A stretch of 64,000 nt of DNA. Source: Mycobacterium sp. SM1 (GTDB taxonomy: Bacteria; Actinomycetota; Actinomycetes; Mycobacteriales; Mycobacteriaceae). A program made the translations under genes and the position numbers. Every line of letters starts with the position of its first letter. The stretch's first letter is position 1. The stretch is taken from the NCBI RefSeq assembly GCF_018361265.1, contig NZ_JAFLNH010000001.1:1054001-1118000 (forward strand). Reading direction: 5' to 3'. The notes under the pieces are model-generated. The model saw only the letters and a program-made list of their open reading frames with translations, was not told the DNA's origin and searched no databases. Shown here piece by piece: positions 54,083 to 62,886 of this stretch.

Positions 54083-55389
54083 CAGCCGGTGTCCCCGGCA
54101 TCGGGGACGTCCCACGCCAACCGGACTCCGCAGAAGATCTGCCGGCGATACGGGTGATCCCAGTTGCGAAAGCTGGGCCGCAGGATGCCCGGTTCCACCG
54201 CCCACGAGCCGCCGCGCAGCACCCGGTAGTCGCCGCCGAAGAATGGTTGCGAATAACGCTGGTAGATCATCGGGACGAATCCCGGCCAGGGTCGCAGCGG
54301 TGAGCTGGTCCATTCCCAGACGTCACCTAACATCTGCTCGGCTCCGTACGCGGAGGCACCGGCCGGGTAGGCGCCGACGGGTGCGGGGCGCAGCGCTGCG
54401 CCACCGAGGTTGGCGCGTTGTGCGGAAGGTTCCTCCGATCCCCACGGGTAGCGGCGGCGGATGTTGGTGGCGGGATCCCAGGCACACGCCTTCTCCCATT
54501 CGATTTCGGTGGGTAGCCGGGCGCCCGCCCAGGCGGCGTAGGCCTCGGCCTCGAAATAGCTGACATGCTGGACCGGTTCGTCGGGGGGAATCTCCTCCAC
54601 GCAGCCGAACCTGGTGCGGGTGCCGTCGTCGTTCCAGAACTGCGGCGCGGTCAAACCGGCCCGCCGACGGTGCTCCCACCCGCGCTCCGACCACCACCGC
54701 GGCTGGTGGTAGCCGCCGTCGTCGATGAAGTGCTGCCATTCGCTATTGGTGACCGGCACCCGGCCGATCCGGAAGCTCGGCACGTGAACCACGTGAGCGG
54801 GGCGTTCGTTGTCCAGCGAGAACGGCTCGCTCCCGGCGTCGACGCCGAGCACGAACAGCCCCCCCGATACCAGCACCGACGTCCCGGCCAGCCCGGGACG
54901 TCCAGCCGGCAGCGTGGCCGTCGACTGGAGCAGCGGTGCCCCTGGACGCAGGTTTAACGCCTGCAGCATGGTCTCGTCGTGCTGGTGCTCGTGGCTGATC
55001 ACCATCCCGAACGCAAAGCCCGCATCCCCGGCCGCGCTGTCCTCGGGCAGGGCATCCAGGGCGTCCAGGGCGGCGGCTCGCACCGTCCGGCAGTACGCTC
55101 GGGCCTGGCCCGGGGGCAACAGCGGGAGGTTCGCGCGGCTGGCCCGTGGGTGGGCAAATGCGTCGTAGAGGCCGTCGATCCCCGGCGGCAACATCCCGGG
55201 CCGGTTGAGGTCGCCGCCGCGCAACAGCCACAGTTCTTCCTGCTGACCGATGTGCGCAAGATCCCACACCAGCGGGCTCATCAGCGGGTCATATTGCCGG
55301 CGCAGTTCAGCGTCATCGAAATCGACCAGCCGCAGCGTCCGCTCGCGAGCCCGTGTCAGATCACGGGCCAGCCCTTCCCGCAGGCTCAT
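54082..55389 (-). CDS. egtB: Hercynine oxygenase (iron-dependent sulfoxide synthase)
   Basis: 435-aa enzyme joining hercynine and gamma-glutamylcysteine with O2. The N-terminal DinB-like domain provides the iron ligands: His in [11 protein letters not shown] and two His in the [10 protein letters not shown] segment (HxxxHxE). The C-terminal formylglycine-generating-enzyme/sulfatase-modifying fold includes [24 protein letters not shown] and RVLRGGSW. Overlaps egtA by ATGA. Confidence 0.95.
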   Translation of the reverse strand: MSLREGLARDLTRARERTLRLVDFDDAELRRQYDPLMSPLVWDLAHIGQQEELWLLRGGDLNRPGMLPPGIDGLYDAFAHPRASRANLPLLPPGQARAYCRTVRAAALDALDALPEDSAAGDAGFAFGMVISHEHQHDETMLQALNLRPGAPLLQSTATLPAGRPGLAGTSVLVSGGLFVLGVDAGSEPFSLDNERPAHVVHVPSFRIGRVPVTNSEWQHFIDDGGYHQPRWWSERGWEHRRRAGLTAPQFWNDDGTRTRFGCVEEIPPDEPVQHVSYFEAEAYAAWAGARLPTEIEWEKACAWDPATNIRRRYPWGSEEPSAQRANLGGAALRPAPVGAYPAGASAYGAEQMLGDVWEWTSSPLRPWPGFVPMIYQRYSQPFFGGDYRVLRGGSWAVEPGILRPSFRNWDHPYRRQIFCGVRLAWDVPDAGDTG

Positions 55390-56666
55390 GGGCGCCCCCG
55401 CGCCAATTGTGCGACCACGGGCGCGACGCCGTGGTTGAGCACTCGCTCGGAGAAGTCGTCGGCCGGGCAGCGGCCCCGCTCGACGGCGCAGATCAACCGT
55501 TGCATCGTCTCGCTGAGTTCTGCCGGTGCCCGCTCGGCAGCGGTCGCCACGCATCGGTTGGCCGCCTCATACAGCCGCGGGTCACGCAGGCCGATGCGCG
55601 CCGCCGTATCCCAGGCGGTCGCGACCGGTTCGACCGCCTCGGCGGCGACGCCGGCGGCTGCCGGGTCGTCAAGCAACACCACCAGCATGCACACCACCGC
55701 CGGCCACAGGGCATCGGGAACGGCGTCGAGGTAACGGATCTCCAGCCAGCCTCGCGGACGCACCGGCGGGAACAGGGTGGTCAAGTGATAGTCCAAATCG
55801 GCTGCAGTGGGCCGGCGCCCGCCCAGCGGGACCCGCCCATCGGCCCAGTCAGCGAACGGCACATACGCCGTCACCGGCACGGCGACACCACCCGAGGGGT
55901 TGCGCACCAGCATCACGGGCGCCTTGAGCGCGTAGCGCGCCCAGTCGGTTGCGGGATCTTCTTCGCCGACGCTCAGGACGGGTCCGCAGCGCGCGGAGTC
56001 CAGCTCCCCCCACACCCGTTGGCGGGTTGACAGCCAACCGGAGTACCGCCCGTTGAGCAGCGGTGAGTTGGCGGTTACGGCGATCATCATCGGCCCCAGT
56101 GCGTGCGCCAGCCGTACCCGGGCCGCCCACCCGGCCTGCGGACCGGCATCGAGATTCACTTGGATCGACGCGGTCGACGTCATCATCGCCGCGCCGGCCG
56201 CCCCGGTGCCGGTGGCAGCGAAAAACTGCTCCATGGCGCGGTAGCGTGCGCCGGGGTTGACCCGCTGCGGCGGTCGCAGCGGGTCGCTGCCCAACAGCAC
56301 CAGTCCCAGGCCGGCCTCGCTGAAAGCCGTCCGCAGCACCGCCTGATCGCGGGTCATGTTGTCGATCGCCGCCGCAACCCCCGCGACGGGCGGACCGGAT
56401 AGCTCCACGGCGCCGCCGGGCTCAACGCTGACCGCGCTGCCGCCCGGCAGCACCGGAAGCCCCCCAAGAACGTCGGTTATTTCGTCCCAGCCCGGCCGGC
56501 GATGCGGATCGTCCGGGTCATAACAGTGGGCTTCCACCTCCAAACCGACCCGTCCAAGCGGGGCATCGGCCAAACACGTCTCGGCGATGTAGTCCGCGGC
56601 GGCCTGCGAGCCGGCCAACTCGTTCGCCCCCACGCGGGCGCTATCCAGCTGCGGCACCAACGCCAT
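55386..56666 (-). CDS. egtA: Gamma-glutamylcysteine ligase of ergothioneine synthesis
   Basis: 426-aa GCS2-type ligase producing gamma-glutamylcysteine for Egt[13 protein letters not shown] carries the first metal-binding Glu; [12 protein letters not shown] and [15 protein letters not shown] are further active-site strands. First gene of the egtABCD operon. The ATG has AAGGGA about nine bases upstream. Corresponds to Rv3704c. Confidence 0.93.
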   Translation of the reverse strand: MALVPQLDSARVGANELAGSQAAADYIAETCLADAPLGRVGLEVEAHCYDPDDPHRRPGWDEITDVLGGLPVLPGGSAVSVEPGGAVELSGPPVAGVAAAIDNMTRDQAVLRTAFSEAGLGLVLLGSDPLRPPQRVNPGARYRAMEQFFAATGTGAAGAAMMTSTASIQVNLDAGPQAGWAARVRLAHALGPMMIAVTANSPLLNGRYSGWLSTRQRVWGELDSARCGPVLSVGEEDPATDWARYALKAPVMLVRNPSGGVAVPVTAYVPFADWADGRVPLGGRRPTAADLDYHLTTLFPPVRPRGWLEIRYLDAVPDALWPAVVCMLVVLLDDPAAAGVAAEAVEPVATAWDTAARIGLRDPRLYEAANRCVATAAERAPAELSETMQRLICAVERGRCPADDFSERVLNHGVAPVVAQLARGRP

Positions 56667-56818
56667 GTCCTTGATCCCTTCGAGTCCGCGCCGCGTGCGT
56701 GCTGCACTGTTGCGCGGTTAGCCGCACAATACCCACCCGGTCCCTCTGTCAGCGGGCACCGACACCTGCCGAGAACGTCGGGACGTGCCGCACAGCGGAT
56801 TCTCAACTCGGCGCCGCA

Positions 56819-57490
56819 TTACTGGCCGAGGGTGTTCTGCATGGCTCCGGCCAGCGCGTTGACCGCCGGACCGCCGTTGCCCGACTGGCAAACTTTGGCC
56901 TGTAACAGCACATTTTCCCGCAGCCGGGTTTGGGTAAAGCAGCGACGGTCGGTACCGGCTTCCTGTTTGGTCCACGCCTCGTCGGTGGCGGTCGCCGGCC
57001 CGCCCTCAAAGGACCACACCTGGGTGGTGCCGTTGTCCAGATGCATCGCCGTCGTCTGCCCGGAGCAGCCGATGGTCCGGTCAACCACCCGATGGAAGGC
57101 CCGGTTCGCCGCGTCAATGGTGGCAAAGACCCCGACAGCCTGCTTGACGTAGTGTGCCTGGTCGGTCGCCGACGTCTGCGTGACCGCGCTGTTGAACGAC
57201 GCCAGGTCCGGGTCGTTGTACACCTCGGGCAGCCCGATATCGGCCCAGTTATTGCAGACCGGATCATCGACCCAATACGCCTGGTACGGCTCGGTCGACA
57301 CCGATTCCCACCGCATTGGGGCGCCAACGATGTTGCCCACCGACCCCTTGCCCAGCACCGCGTAGTTCACCACACCCGGCTCCGATAGGCCGGCCGCCGC
57401 GGACACCACCGGCCCCGCCGCCAAGCCCGTCAGCCACCCCGCCGCCACGGCGGCAGCGGCCACGGCGCGAAAACCCGGGGCGACCACCAC
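56819..57490 (-). CDS. Secreted sensor-domain (PknH_C-like) protein, Rv3705c type
   Basis: 223-aa exported protein. The signal or anchor helix (AVAAAAVAAGWLTGLAAGPVVSAA) ends near residue 30. The mature domain has four conserved cysteines (DDPVCNNW, IGCSGQT, RRCFTQT, AKVCQS) and resembles the extracellular domain of mycobacterial kinase PknH. Ligand unknown. The GTG start shares a base with the ohr stop, so the two genes are coupled. Confidence 0.82.
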   Translation of the reverse strand: MVVAPGFRAVAAAAVAAGWLTGLAAGPVVSAAAGLSEPGVVNYAVLGKGSVGNIVGAPMRWESVSTEPYQAYWVDDPVCNNWADIGLPEVYNDPDLASFNSAVTQTSATDQAHYVKQAVGVFATIDAANRAFHRVVDRTIGCSGQTTAMHLDNGTTQVWSFEGGPATATDEAWTKQEAGTDRRCFTQTRLRENVLLQAKVCQSGNGGPAVNALAGAMQNTLGQ

Positions 57491-57918
57491 TAGACCTGCG
57501 CGGAGATCGTTGCGTCCACGTTCCCATTGGTGGCCTTGGAATACGGGCACACCTGGTGGGCCTGGCGCATCAGATCGTCGGCGACGCTCTGCTGCAGGCC
57601 GGGCAGGTAGCCGACGATGTTTCCGGTCAATCCGAATCCGCCCTCGGAATCCTTGCCGAAACCCACCCGCACGGTGACGGAGGTCGCGTCGTCAAGCTTG
57701 ACGTTGGCGTTTCGGGCGACCAGCCGCAACGCGCCAAGGAAGCAGGCCGCGTATCCGGCCGAGAAGAGCTGCTCGGGGTTGATGCCCTCGCCGCTGCCGC
57801 CCATCGCTTTCGGCGGTGTCGTGTCAAAGTCGATGCGGCCGTCCGCTGACCTGACATGACCGTCGCGGCCGCCGCCGGTCGCCGTGGATTCTGCCGTGTA
57901 AACGACTTCGATGCTCAT
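57490..57918 (-). CDS. Organic hydroperoxide resistance protein (Ohr/OsmC family)
   Basis: 142-aa Ohr-type thiol peroxidase. The reactive Cys is in SAGYAACFLGAL and the resolving Cys in AHQVCPYSKA. Mature length and GINPEQLFSAGYAAC are standard for Ohr rather than OsmC. It detoxifies organic peroxides using a dithiol reductant. It probably starts a two-gene transcript with the sensor-domain protein and lies beside the ergothioneine operon. Confidence 0.9.
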   Translation of the reverse strand: MSIEVVYTAESTATGGGRDGHVRSADGRIDFDTTPPKAMGGSGEGINPEQLFSAGYAACFLGALRLVARNANVKLDDATSVTVRVGFGKDSEGGFGLTGNIVGYLPGLQQSVADDLMRQAHQVCPYSKATNGNVDATISAQV

Positions 57919-58141
57919 GGGTTGATCATGCCAACCCCGGCGACCAAACAGAAGCTGGAACCGCCAGTCCGTGCTTTCCAGCGTAACCAGCCGGATCAGC
58001 CCGGTGTGGGAGCCGGTCGGTGAACCGTTGCTATCGAGGTGTCGAGCGCCGGGCCACCCGTGTCGCGCGTGCCGGCCGGACACCGGCAGTTACGAGCATT
58101 TACGCGCCGGTCAAGTCACCGGCCCATCCAGAAATTCAGGA

Positions 58142-58633
58142 TCAGGGACGTGGTGCGGGAGTCGACGGACTGGTGGTTCCAGCCCCTCCCGGGCCCATAC
58201 CCGGCCCCATACCAGGACCTCCCGGCCCCATGCCCGGGCCCATACCCGGACCTCCCGGCCCCATGCCCGGGCCCATACCCGGGCCCATGGGACCCGCCGG
58301 TCCGCCGGGAAAGACGAACAGCCACTGTCCCGGGCCCATTGGGCCCATCGGGGATCCGCCCGATGGGCCGCCGGGCATAAACATGCCGTGGCGAGGATGC
58401 TGATACCAGTACCCGTGGGAGTGCCTACCGAGCGTAAAGCCGCTAAAAAAGATCACCGTGACGATGAAGACAACACCGGCGACAATTGCGACCCACGCCG
58501 CAACTTTGTAAAGCCCGCTCGGCCGTGCCGGCTGCCATGGCGCCGCGGCCCCTGGTGGGCCACCCGCTGGCGGTACCTGCGGGGCGGCAGAAGTCGGCTT
58601 CTGTTGGGTCGGGGTTTCAGGTGTTTCACTCAT
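58142..58633 (-). CDS. Pro/Gly/Met-rich single-pass membrane protein, Rv3705A/Rv3706c-like (copy 1)
   Basis: 163-aa protein: a Pro-rich cytoplasmic N-terminus (SETPETPTQQKP...), one membrane helix (LYKVAAWVAIVAGVVFIVTV), then an extracytoplasmic FFSGFTLGRHSHG segment and a long tail of GPGMGPGMG repeats. The tail repeats every 33 bp (58190-58290), i.e. 11 residues. Paralogue of the protein at 62462-62800. An ATG four codons upstream is an alternative start. Function unknown. Confidence 0.75.
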   Translation of the reverse strand: MSETPETPTQQKPTSAAPQVPPAGGPPGAAAPWQPARPSGLYKVAAWVAIVAGVVFIVTVIFFSGFTLGRHSHGYWYQHPRHGMFMPGGPSGGSPMGPMGPGQWLFVFPGGPAGPMGPGMGPGMGPGGPGMGPGMGPGGPGMGPGMGPGGAGTTSPSTPAPRP

Positions 58634-58739
58634 GCCTTGAATCATGGTCCATGTGCGGGACCGCTCAAACGGTTTCCGCCATGGAACCTGATTTTGTGGA
58701 CCGAATAAGAAGCCGTTGCAAGTGAGTGATCTTTAGCGG

Positions 58740-60118
58740 TCACGCGACTTGCACCCCGTCTCGGGGTTGTTCGGCGGCCTTGCGGCCGCGTCCCTTCCGC
58801 GCTTCACGGCCACCTGCCCGGCCAGGCCGGGTCTTACGGTCGGCTCCACGCTTGACGGCGGCCCCAACTGGGCCGACGACGCTAATGGTTTCTTCGTAGC
58901 GCGCGAGGTTGATCGCGGCGTTGTCATCGCGCTGATGGACCGCCAACACGTGGCACATTGCCACTTTTCGTCCCATCCGATGTCCTGGACATGCCCGCAG
59001 GCATGGCATTTTTTCGACGACGGGAACCAGCGGTCAGCGACCACCAGCCGTGACCCGTACCAGCCCGTTTTGTAGGCCAGGTGCCGCCGCGGGGTGCCCA
59101 GGGCGGCATCGGAGAGTCCGCGCCGTCTGGCGCGAGCCCACGGCAGGCCCTTTTGCCGCAGCATCCCGGCGGCGTCTAATCCTTCCACCACGACCCGGCC
59201 GTGGGTTTTGGCCAATCGTGTTGTCAGAGCGTGCAGCTGATGGGTGCGGACATCGTTGGCCCGGCGATACAGCCGAGACATCTGCGTGGTGCGCTCACGA
59301 TATTGGCGGGAGCCTTTCACACAGCGTGAACGGGCCCGCGACACCCGCCGTAATTCGCGCAGCGCCGCGCCCAGCGGGCGCGGGTTAGCCACCTGTTCGA
59401 TCACGCCGCCGCCGGCGCTGGCCACGCTCGCCAGCCGGCGCACCCCGACGTCGACACCGACCCGCGACTCGGGCAGCGCCACGCCGGGCTGAATCGGCCG
59501 CTGCACCAGCACCCGCACGCTCGCGTCGAGTCGGGCGCCGTCGCGCCGCGCGCTGATCGCCAGCACCCGCGCGCGGCCCTTGGCGATGAGTCGCTCGATG
59601 CGGCGGGTGCTCTCATGAGTGCGGGCGGTGCCGATCACCGGCAAGGCGACATGCCGGCGATCCGGTTCGACGCGCATCGCCTCGGTGGTGAACGTCACCC
59701 GCTCGGCGGCGCGTCTTTTCTTCTTCAACCGGGGGAAGCCCATCGGCTTGCCCTCGCGTTTGCCCGATCGGGAGCTCTGCCAGTTCCAGTAGGCGTCCAC
59801 CGCGGCGGCGATCCCGCCCGCGTAGGCCTCTTTCGAGCATTCGGGCCACCACACCGCGCCGGTCTGGCTGTTGACGCACACCTCGTCTTTGACCTGATTC
59901 CAGCGTTTCCGCAACACCCGCAGCGATGGCCTCGCGGTCTTGACACCGGTGGCGTGCCACGCCCGGATATCGGCTTTCAGCGTGGCGACGGCCCAGTTGT
60001 AGGCCTTGCGGCGGGCCCCGAAATGGCGCGCCAGCGCGCGGGCCTGGTCCCCGGTCGGGTCCAGCGTGAAACAGAACGCCTGCACACACCAGCCGTCGGG
60101 CACCTCGAAACGCGGCAT
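58740..60118 (-). pseudogene. tnpB, RNA-guided nuclease ancestor of Cas12, frameshifted near its 3' end
   Basis: Starts MPRFEVPDGW at 60118. RuvC-I Asp is in VGVDVGVRRL, RuvC-II Glu in RVVVEGLDAAGM, and the zinc ribbon begins SSKKCHACGH and ends WQCATC. Right after the last Cys (about 58940-58950) the frame changes. The expected QRDDNAAINLARYEE with the third RuvC Asp continues in another frame to a stop at 58740. One deleted base in the TGTTGG stretch would explain this. As read, the protein lacks its third catalytic residue. Confidence 0.85.
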
Positions 60119-60119
60119 C

Positions 60120-60703
60120 TCAGGCCACCCCCACCTCGTCGGACGCCGCGGCCGCAAGCGCGCGCTTGGCCCCGTTTGCGCAGCGCGTTTGCCATACAAC
60201 CGAGCGCACATACTGGTGAGGATCTCGCTCATATCGCCCACCAGGTCGTCATCGACTGCAGCGGAATCGACCACCACCAGCTCACGGCCCTGGGCGCCCA
60301 GCGCCGCCTGCACGTACTCCGAGCCGAACCGGCAGAACCGATCCCGGCGCTCCACCACGATCCGACTCACCGTCGGGTCACCCAGTACGGCGAGAAACTT
60401 CCGGCGGTGCCCGTTGAGCGCAAAACCAACCCCGGTCACCACCGTGTCGACCGGGATCTGTTTTGCCGTGGCCCACGCGGTCACCCGCGCCACCAGCCGA
60501 TCCAAATCAGCCTTCTGATCAGCCCAGGAGACGCGCGCGTACACGGTCGTGCGTGATCTTCGGCCAGCCGCGCCGATCGGCTCATCCACCACAATCAGCC
60601 GACCCACTCGCCGGGCGGGCACCGGCAACAGCCCGGCGTGGAACCAGCGATACGCGGCCACCCGCGCAACACCGTTGCGCTCAGCCCACACCGCCAGATT
60701 CAC
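60120..60703 (-). pseudogene. tnpA, IS607 serine recombinase, frameshifted near its 3' end
   Basis: MerR-like N-terminal DNA-binding motif (WAERNGVARVAAYRWFHAG) followed by a serine recombinase domain: YARVSWADQKADL with the catalytic Ser, GHRRKF, and RRDRFCRFG. Adjacent usually conserved positions differ (VSW where VSS is usual; TGVGF where TEVGS is usual), from recalled homologues. After LYGKRAA a missing base joins this frame to tnpB. Restoring one A in the CAAACGGGG stretch (about 60170-60178) gives a normal end, with TGA one base before the tnpB ATG. Confidence 0.8.
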
Positions 60704-60818
60704 ACCCCTGTTCCTACAGCACACCACCGACAACTACCGACCACCCACGCCGCAACAGTTGACAGCCCCCGGAAGATTGCCTCGCTCTTCGCGGCGTTCG
60801 GGGTGCTCGTCACCACAG

Positions 60819-62129
60819 CTATTCGGATTCAGCGAGCAACGTGTAGATCTCGCGGCGGGCGTTCTTGAGAATGGCCAGAATGCGCTGCTGCTGTTGCGGA
60901 CTGGCCCCATCCGCGGATTGCGCCACCGCCCCGAACAATTGACCCAGCGCCGTGCGCAGGTCGACCTGACCTGAGTCGACGCCCTCGGTGATTTCCTCCC
61001 ACGGGGGCCTCCTGATCTTCTCAGCGGCGGCACGACCTTCATCGGTCAACTCAAAAAGCTTTTTGCTGCCCTCACTGTCGGAGCCGGTGATTAGTCCTTC
61101 GTCATCCAATAGCTGCAGCGTCGGGTAAACCGAGCCCGGGCTGGGCCGCCACAGGTCCTGACTGCGTTGGGTAATCTCCTGGATCATCTCATAACCATGC
61201 ATGGGGCGCTCGGCGAGCAGAGTCAAGATGGCCGCGCGAACATCGCCGCGACGGCCACGGCGGCTGGAGCCGAAGCTGCGCTGGCGAGCGCCAGTGCCGC
61301 CCAAGCCGAAGCTGAAACCAAAACCGGGGCCGCGCCTGAGGTCGAAACCCGCTTCCCCGGCACGCTCAGGTCCGTGCTCGTGCGGCGGTGGCGGGGGATG
61401 CCCAGAGCCGGCCTCATGCGGTGGTCGCGGAGGGTGGCCAACGTGCCCCTTCGGCCCTGGCACCTTCTTGCCAAGGGCCTTCTTTCCGGGAGCCTTCTTT
61501 CCGGGAGCCTTCTTTCCGGGAGCCTTCTTTCCGGGAGCCTTCTTTCCGGGGAGTTTCTTGAAGCCGGGACCGTGTTCGTGGGGCGGTCCTGGATGGCGGC
61601 CAGGACCATGTTTGGGGCCTGGGGCGAGCTTAGGTTCGAGGCCGCGGCCCGGGCCGGGATGGTGGCCGGGCCCTGCATCGCGGTCGAAGGGGCCGAAGCC
61701 AGGGCCGAAATCGGGCTCTTCGTCATAGCCGGGCTTGAATTCGGACTCCTCGTCGTAGTCGGGCTCCTCGTCGTAGTCCGGTTCCTCAACATCATCGGGC
61801 TCCTCGCGGTCATCGGATTCCCACTCGACCGGACCATCGCCCGCATAACCGGCATAAACGTCAGAAATATCAGAAATATCAGAAATATCTACGTCTTCAT
61901 CTACGTCTTCATGAAGCTCTTCATAAAGCTCCGCGCTGGCTTGCGGCCGTGCTTGTTGTTGCGCACGAGGGGGCTCGGCCATCGCCTCAAGCTCGACCGG
62001 TACGTCGTCACCGCTGCTTGCTGGCTCGCCGCGGGTAAGAGGATCGGTCAGCGCCTCCGCTTTCCCTGTCTGCTGTTCTGTCTTGGTGCGTCCGCGCTGC
62101 CATCCGCTCGGTGCTGGTGGTTGGCTCAT
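60819..62129 (-). CDS. PadR-family regulator with very long low-complexity N-terminus
   Basis: 436 aa. The last ~120 residues are a PadR winged helix (DVRAAILTLLAERPMHGYEM...SPGSVYPTLQLLDDEGLI) plus a C-terminal dimer helix. The first ~310 are low-complexity: acidic EEPDYDEEP repeats, SDISDISD, His/Gly/Pro-rich stretches (HHPGPGRG, PHEHGPG), then six PGKKA-type basic repeats. PadR proteins of this class usually repress neighbouring genes and may bind cofactors. ATG start with GGGAAAG upstream. A palindrome in the promoter may be its own operator. It lies next to the IS607 element. Confidence 0.82.
   Translation of the reverse strand: MSQPPAPSGWQRGRTKTEQQTGKAEALTDPLTRGEPASSGDDVPVELEAMAEPPRAQQQARPQASAELYEELHEDVDEDVDISDISDISDVYAGYAGDGPVEWESDDREEPDDVEEPDYDEEPDYDEESEFKPGYDEEPDFGPGFGPFDRDAGPGHHPGPGRGLEPKLAPGPKHGPGRHPGPPHEHGPGFKKLPGKKAPGKKAPGKKAPGKKAPGKKALGKKVPGPKGHVGHPPRPPHEAGSGHPPPPPHEHGPERAGEAGFDLRRGPGFGFSFGLGGTGARQRSFGSSRRGRRGDVRAAILTLLAERPMHGYEMIQEITQRSQDLWRPSPGSVYPTLQLLDDEGLITGSDSEGSKKLFELTDEGRAAAEKIRRPPWEEITEGVDSGQVDLRTALGQLFGAVAQSADGASPQQQQRILAILKNARREIYTLLAESE
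61477..61551. repeat. 15-bp coding repeat, 5 copies (PGKKA repeats)
   Basis: Unit GCCTTCTTTCCGGGA repeats at 61477, 61492, 61507, 61522 and 61537, encoding KKAPG on the minus strand. A degenerate copy precedes it. Units are multiples of three, so copy-number change keeps the frame. Confidence 0.9.
61861..61911. repeat. Short coding repeats (9 bp x3 and 12 bp x2)
   Basis: TCAGAAATA occurs three times (61861-61887), then TCTACGTCTTCA twice (61888-61911). They encode the SDISDISD and DEDVDEDV-like acidic repeats of the PadR protein and are unusually AT-rich for this genome. Confidence 0.85.
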
Positions 62130-62170
62130 GGTCGTAGGTCGCTTTCCCACAGGAGACGGCACATCATTCC

Positions 62171-62200
62171 GATATGTAACGATATATCGAATACTATCGC
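62171..62200 (-). promoter_or_regulatory. Candidate operator/promoter of the PadR gene
   Basis: AT-rich island with perfect palindrome CGATATATCG (62180-62189) next to GATATGTAAC. It lies 50-60 bp upstream of the PadR ATG and overlaps TAGTAT/TATATC-type -10 elements. It fits the AT-rich dyads bound by PadR proteins. Confidence 0.45.
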
Positions 62201-62373
62201 CATGCAACCAAGCCGGCCGATCCGGTCTTGATGGCGATTTCCCAGGCTGAGGCCGCGGAGACGAGCAGGTCGTTGTTGTGGTCGGCCAGTTGGTCGCGAA
62301 CAGACGACGGGATGCGCTCGGGCGCTGCGACCAGCCCTAGCAGGAGGTGTGTGTCGAGCAGAATTGCCGTCAC
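62194..62373 (-). pseudogene. Truncated PIN-domain (VapC-like) toxin
   Basis: 59-aa fragment with the PIN N-terminus: ILLDTHLLL with the first catalytic Asp, and LLVSAASAWEIAIKT with the conserved Glu. Homologues continue for another ~70 residues with further acidic residues. Here similarity stops after AIKT, and the frame closes inside the PadR promoter. The GTG at 62373 is the likely start. No antitoxin gene was found upstream. Probably a deletion remnant. Confidence 0.75.
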
Positions 62374-62405
62374 GGCGCCCACTCCCGACACGCCGTCGGA
62401 CGGGC

Positions 62406-62439
62406 GCGGCCCGGCGCCCTCTGGAGAGCGCCGGGCCGC
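62406..62439. terminator. Strong hairpin downstream of the copy-2 membrane protein gene
   Basis: Perfect 12-bp stem GCGGCCCGGCGC / GCGCCGGGCCGC with a 10-nt loop and no T-run. It is placed 22 bp after the stop of the gene at 62462-62800, so it is probably its terminator. Confidence 0.5.
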
Positions 62440-62461
62440 ATCCGATTGCCTGACGTTCGGG

Positions 62462-62800
62462 TTAAGGGGCCGACGGTGCGATGGAGGCCGGCGGCTGGCC
62501 GGGGCCGGGAATCTGGCCGCCCGGCCCACGGGCCGGGCCTCCCGGTGTCACCGGCCCTGGCCCCCGGTGCGCATGGCGCGGGTGAAACACGGCGTTGTGG
62601 TGCTGGTGACGGGGAAGGAAGTGGTGTGGCCCAGCGTGCCTGCCCAGGACGAAGCCGCTAAAGAACACGACCGCGACGACGAACACGGTGCCGGCGACGA
62701 TCGCCACCCAGGCCGCAGCCTGGTAGAGCCGATTGGGTTGGTGCGGTGCAGTAGTGACGGGCGGGGTTCGCCCGGTGATGGGTTCTGGTGTTTCGGTCAT
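62462..62800 (-). CDS. Pro/His-rich single-pass membrane protein, Rv3706c-like (copy 2)
   Basis: 112-aa protein with the same plan as the one at 58142-58633: MTETPEP start, membrane helix LYQAAAWVAIVAGTVFVVAV, FFSGFVLGRHAG, then a His-rich stretch (HHFLPRHQHHNAVFHPRHAH) and a Pro/Gly tail. The His-rich tail could bind metal. Function unknown. Confidence 0.75.
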   Translation of the reverse strand: MTETPEPITGRTPPVTTAPHQPNRLYQAAAWVAIVAGTVFVVAVVFFSGFVLGRHAGPHHFLPRHQHHNAVFHPRHAHRGPGPVTPGGPARGPGGQIPGPGQPPASIAPSAP

Positions 62801-62886
62801 GTCTCACACACTGTCCGGCAAACCATAGCGGTGACTATGTGCTGGCTATGCAATTGCTATGAGGCAATTGCTATGGGCAAGCTCGC

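Larger units (their letters stand above)
58700..60790 (-). mobile_element. Decayed IS607-family element (approximate limits)
   Basis: A serine-recombinase TnpA followed by TnpB in the usual TGA-G-ATG arrangement, flanked by short non-coding ends. IS607 elements lack terminal inverted repeats and make no target duplication, so the ends cannot be fixed by eye. ACCGAC occurs twice near the upstream end (60728-60742), where TnpA sites would be expected. Both genes carry frameshifts. Confidence 0.75.

Noticed and set aside
57971..58708. Plus-strand frame rich in RAHTR repeats
   Set aside because: It is the reverse reading of the Gly-Met-Pro repeat tail of the membrane protein on the minus strand.
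58733..60733. A new 666-aa recombinase-nuclease fusion enzyme
   Set aside because: Single-base restoration gives the standard separate TnpA and TnpB with TGA-G-ATG spacing, and the C-terminus is frameshifted before the last catalytic Asp. Decay explains it better.
61167..62231. Plus-strand frame with GSLLS repeats opposite the PadR gene
   Set aside because: Arises from the 15-bp repeats read on the other strand; the PadR domain on the minus strand is definite.
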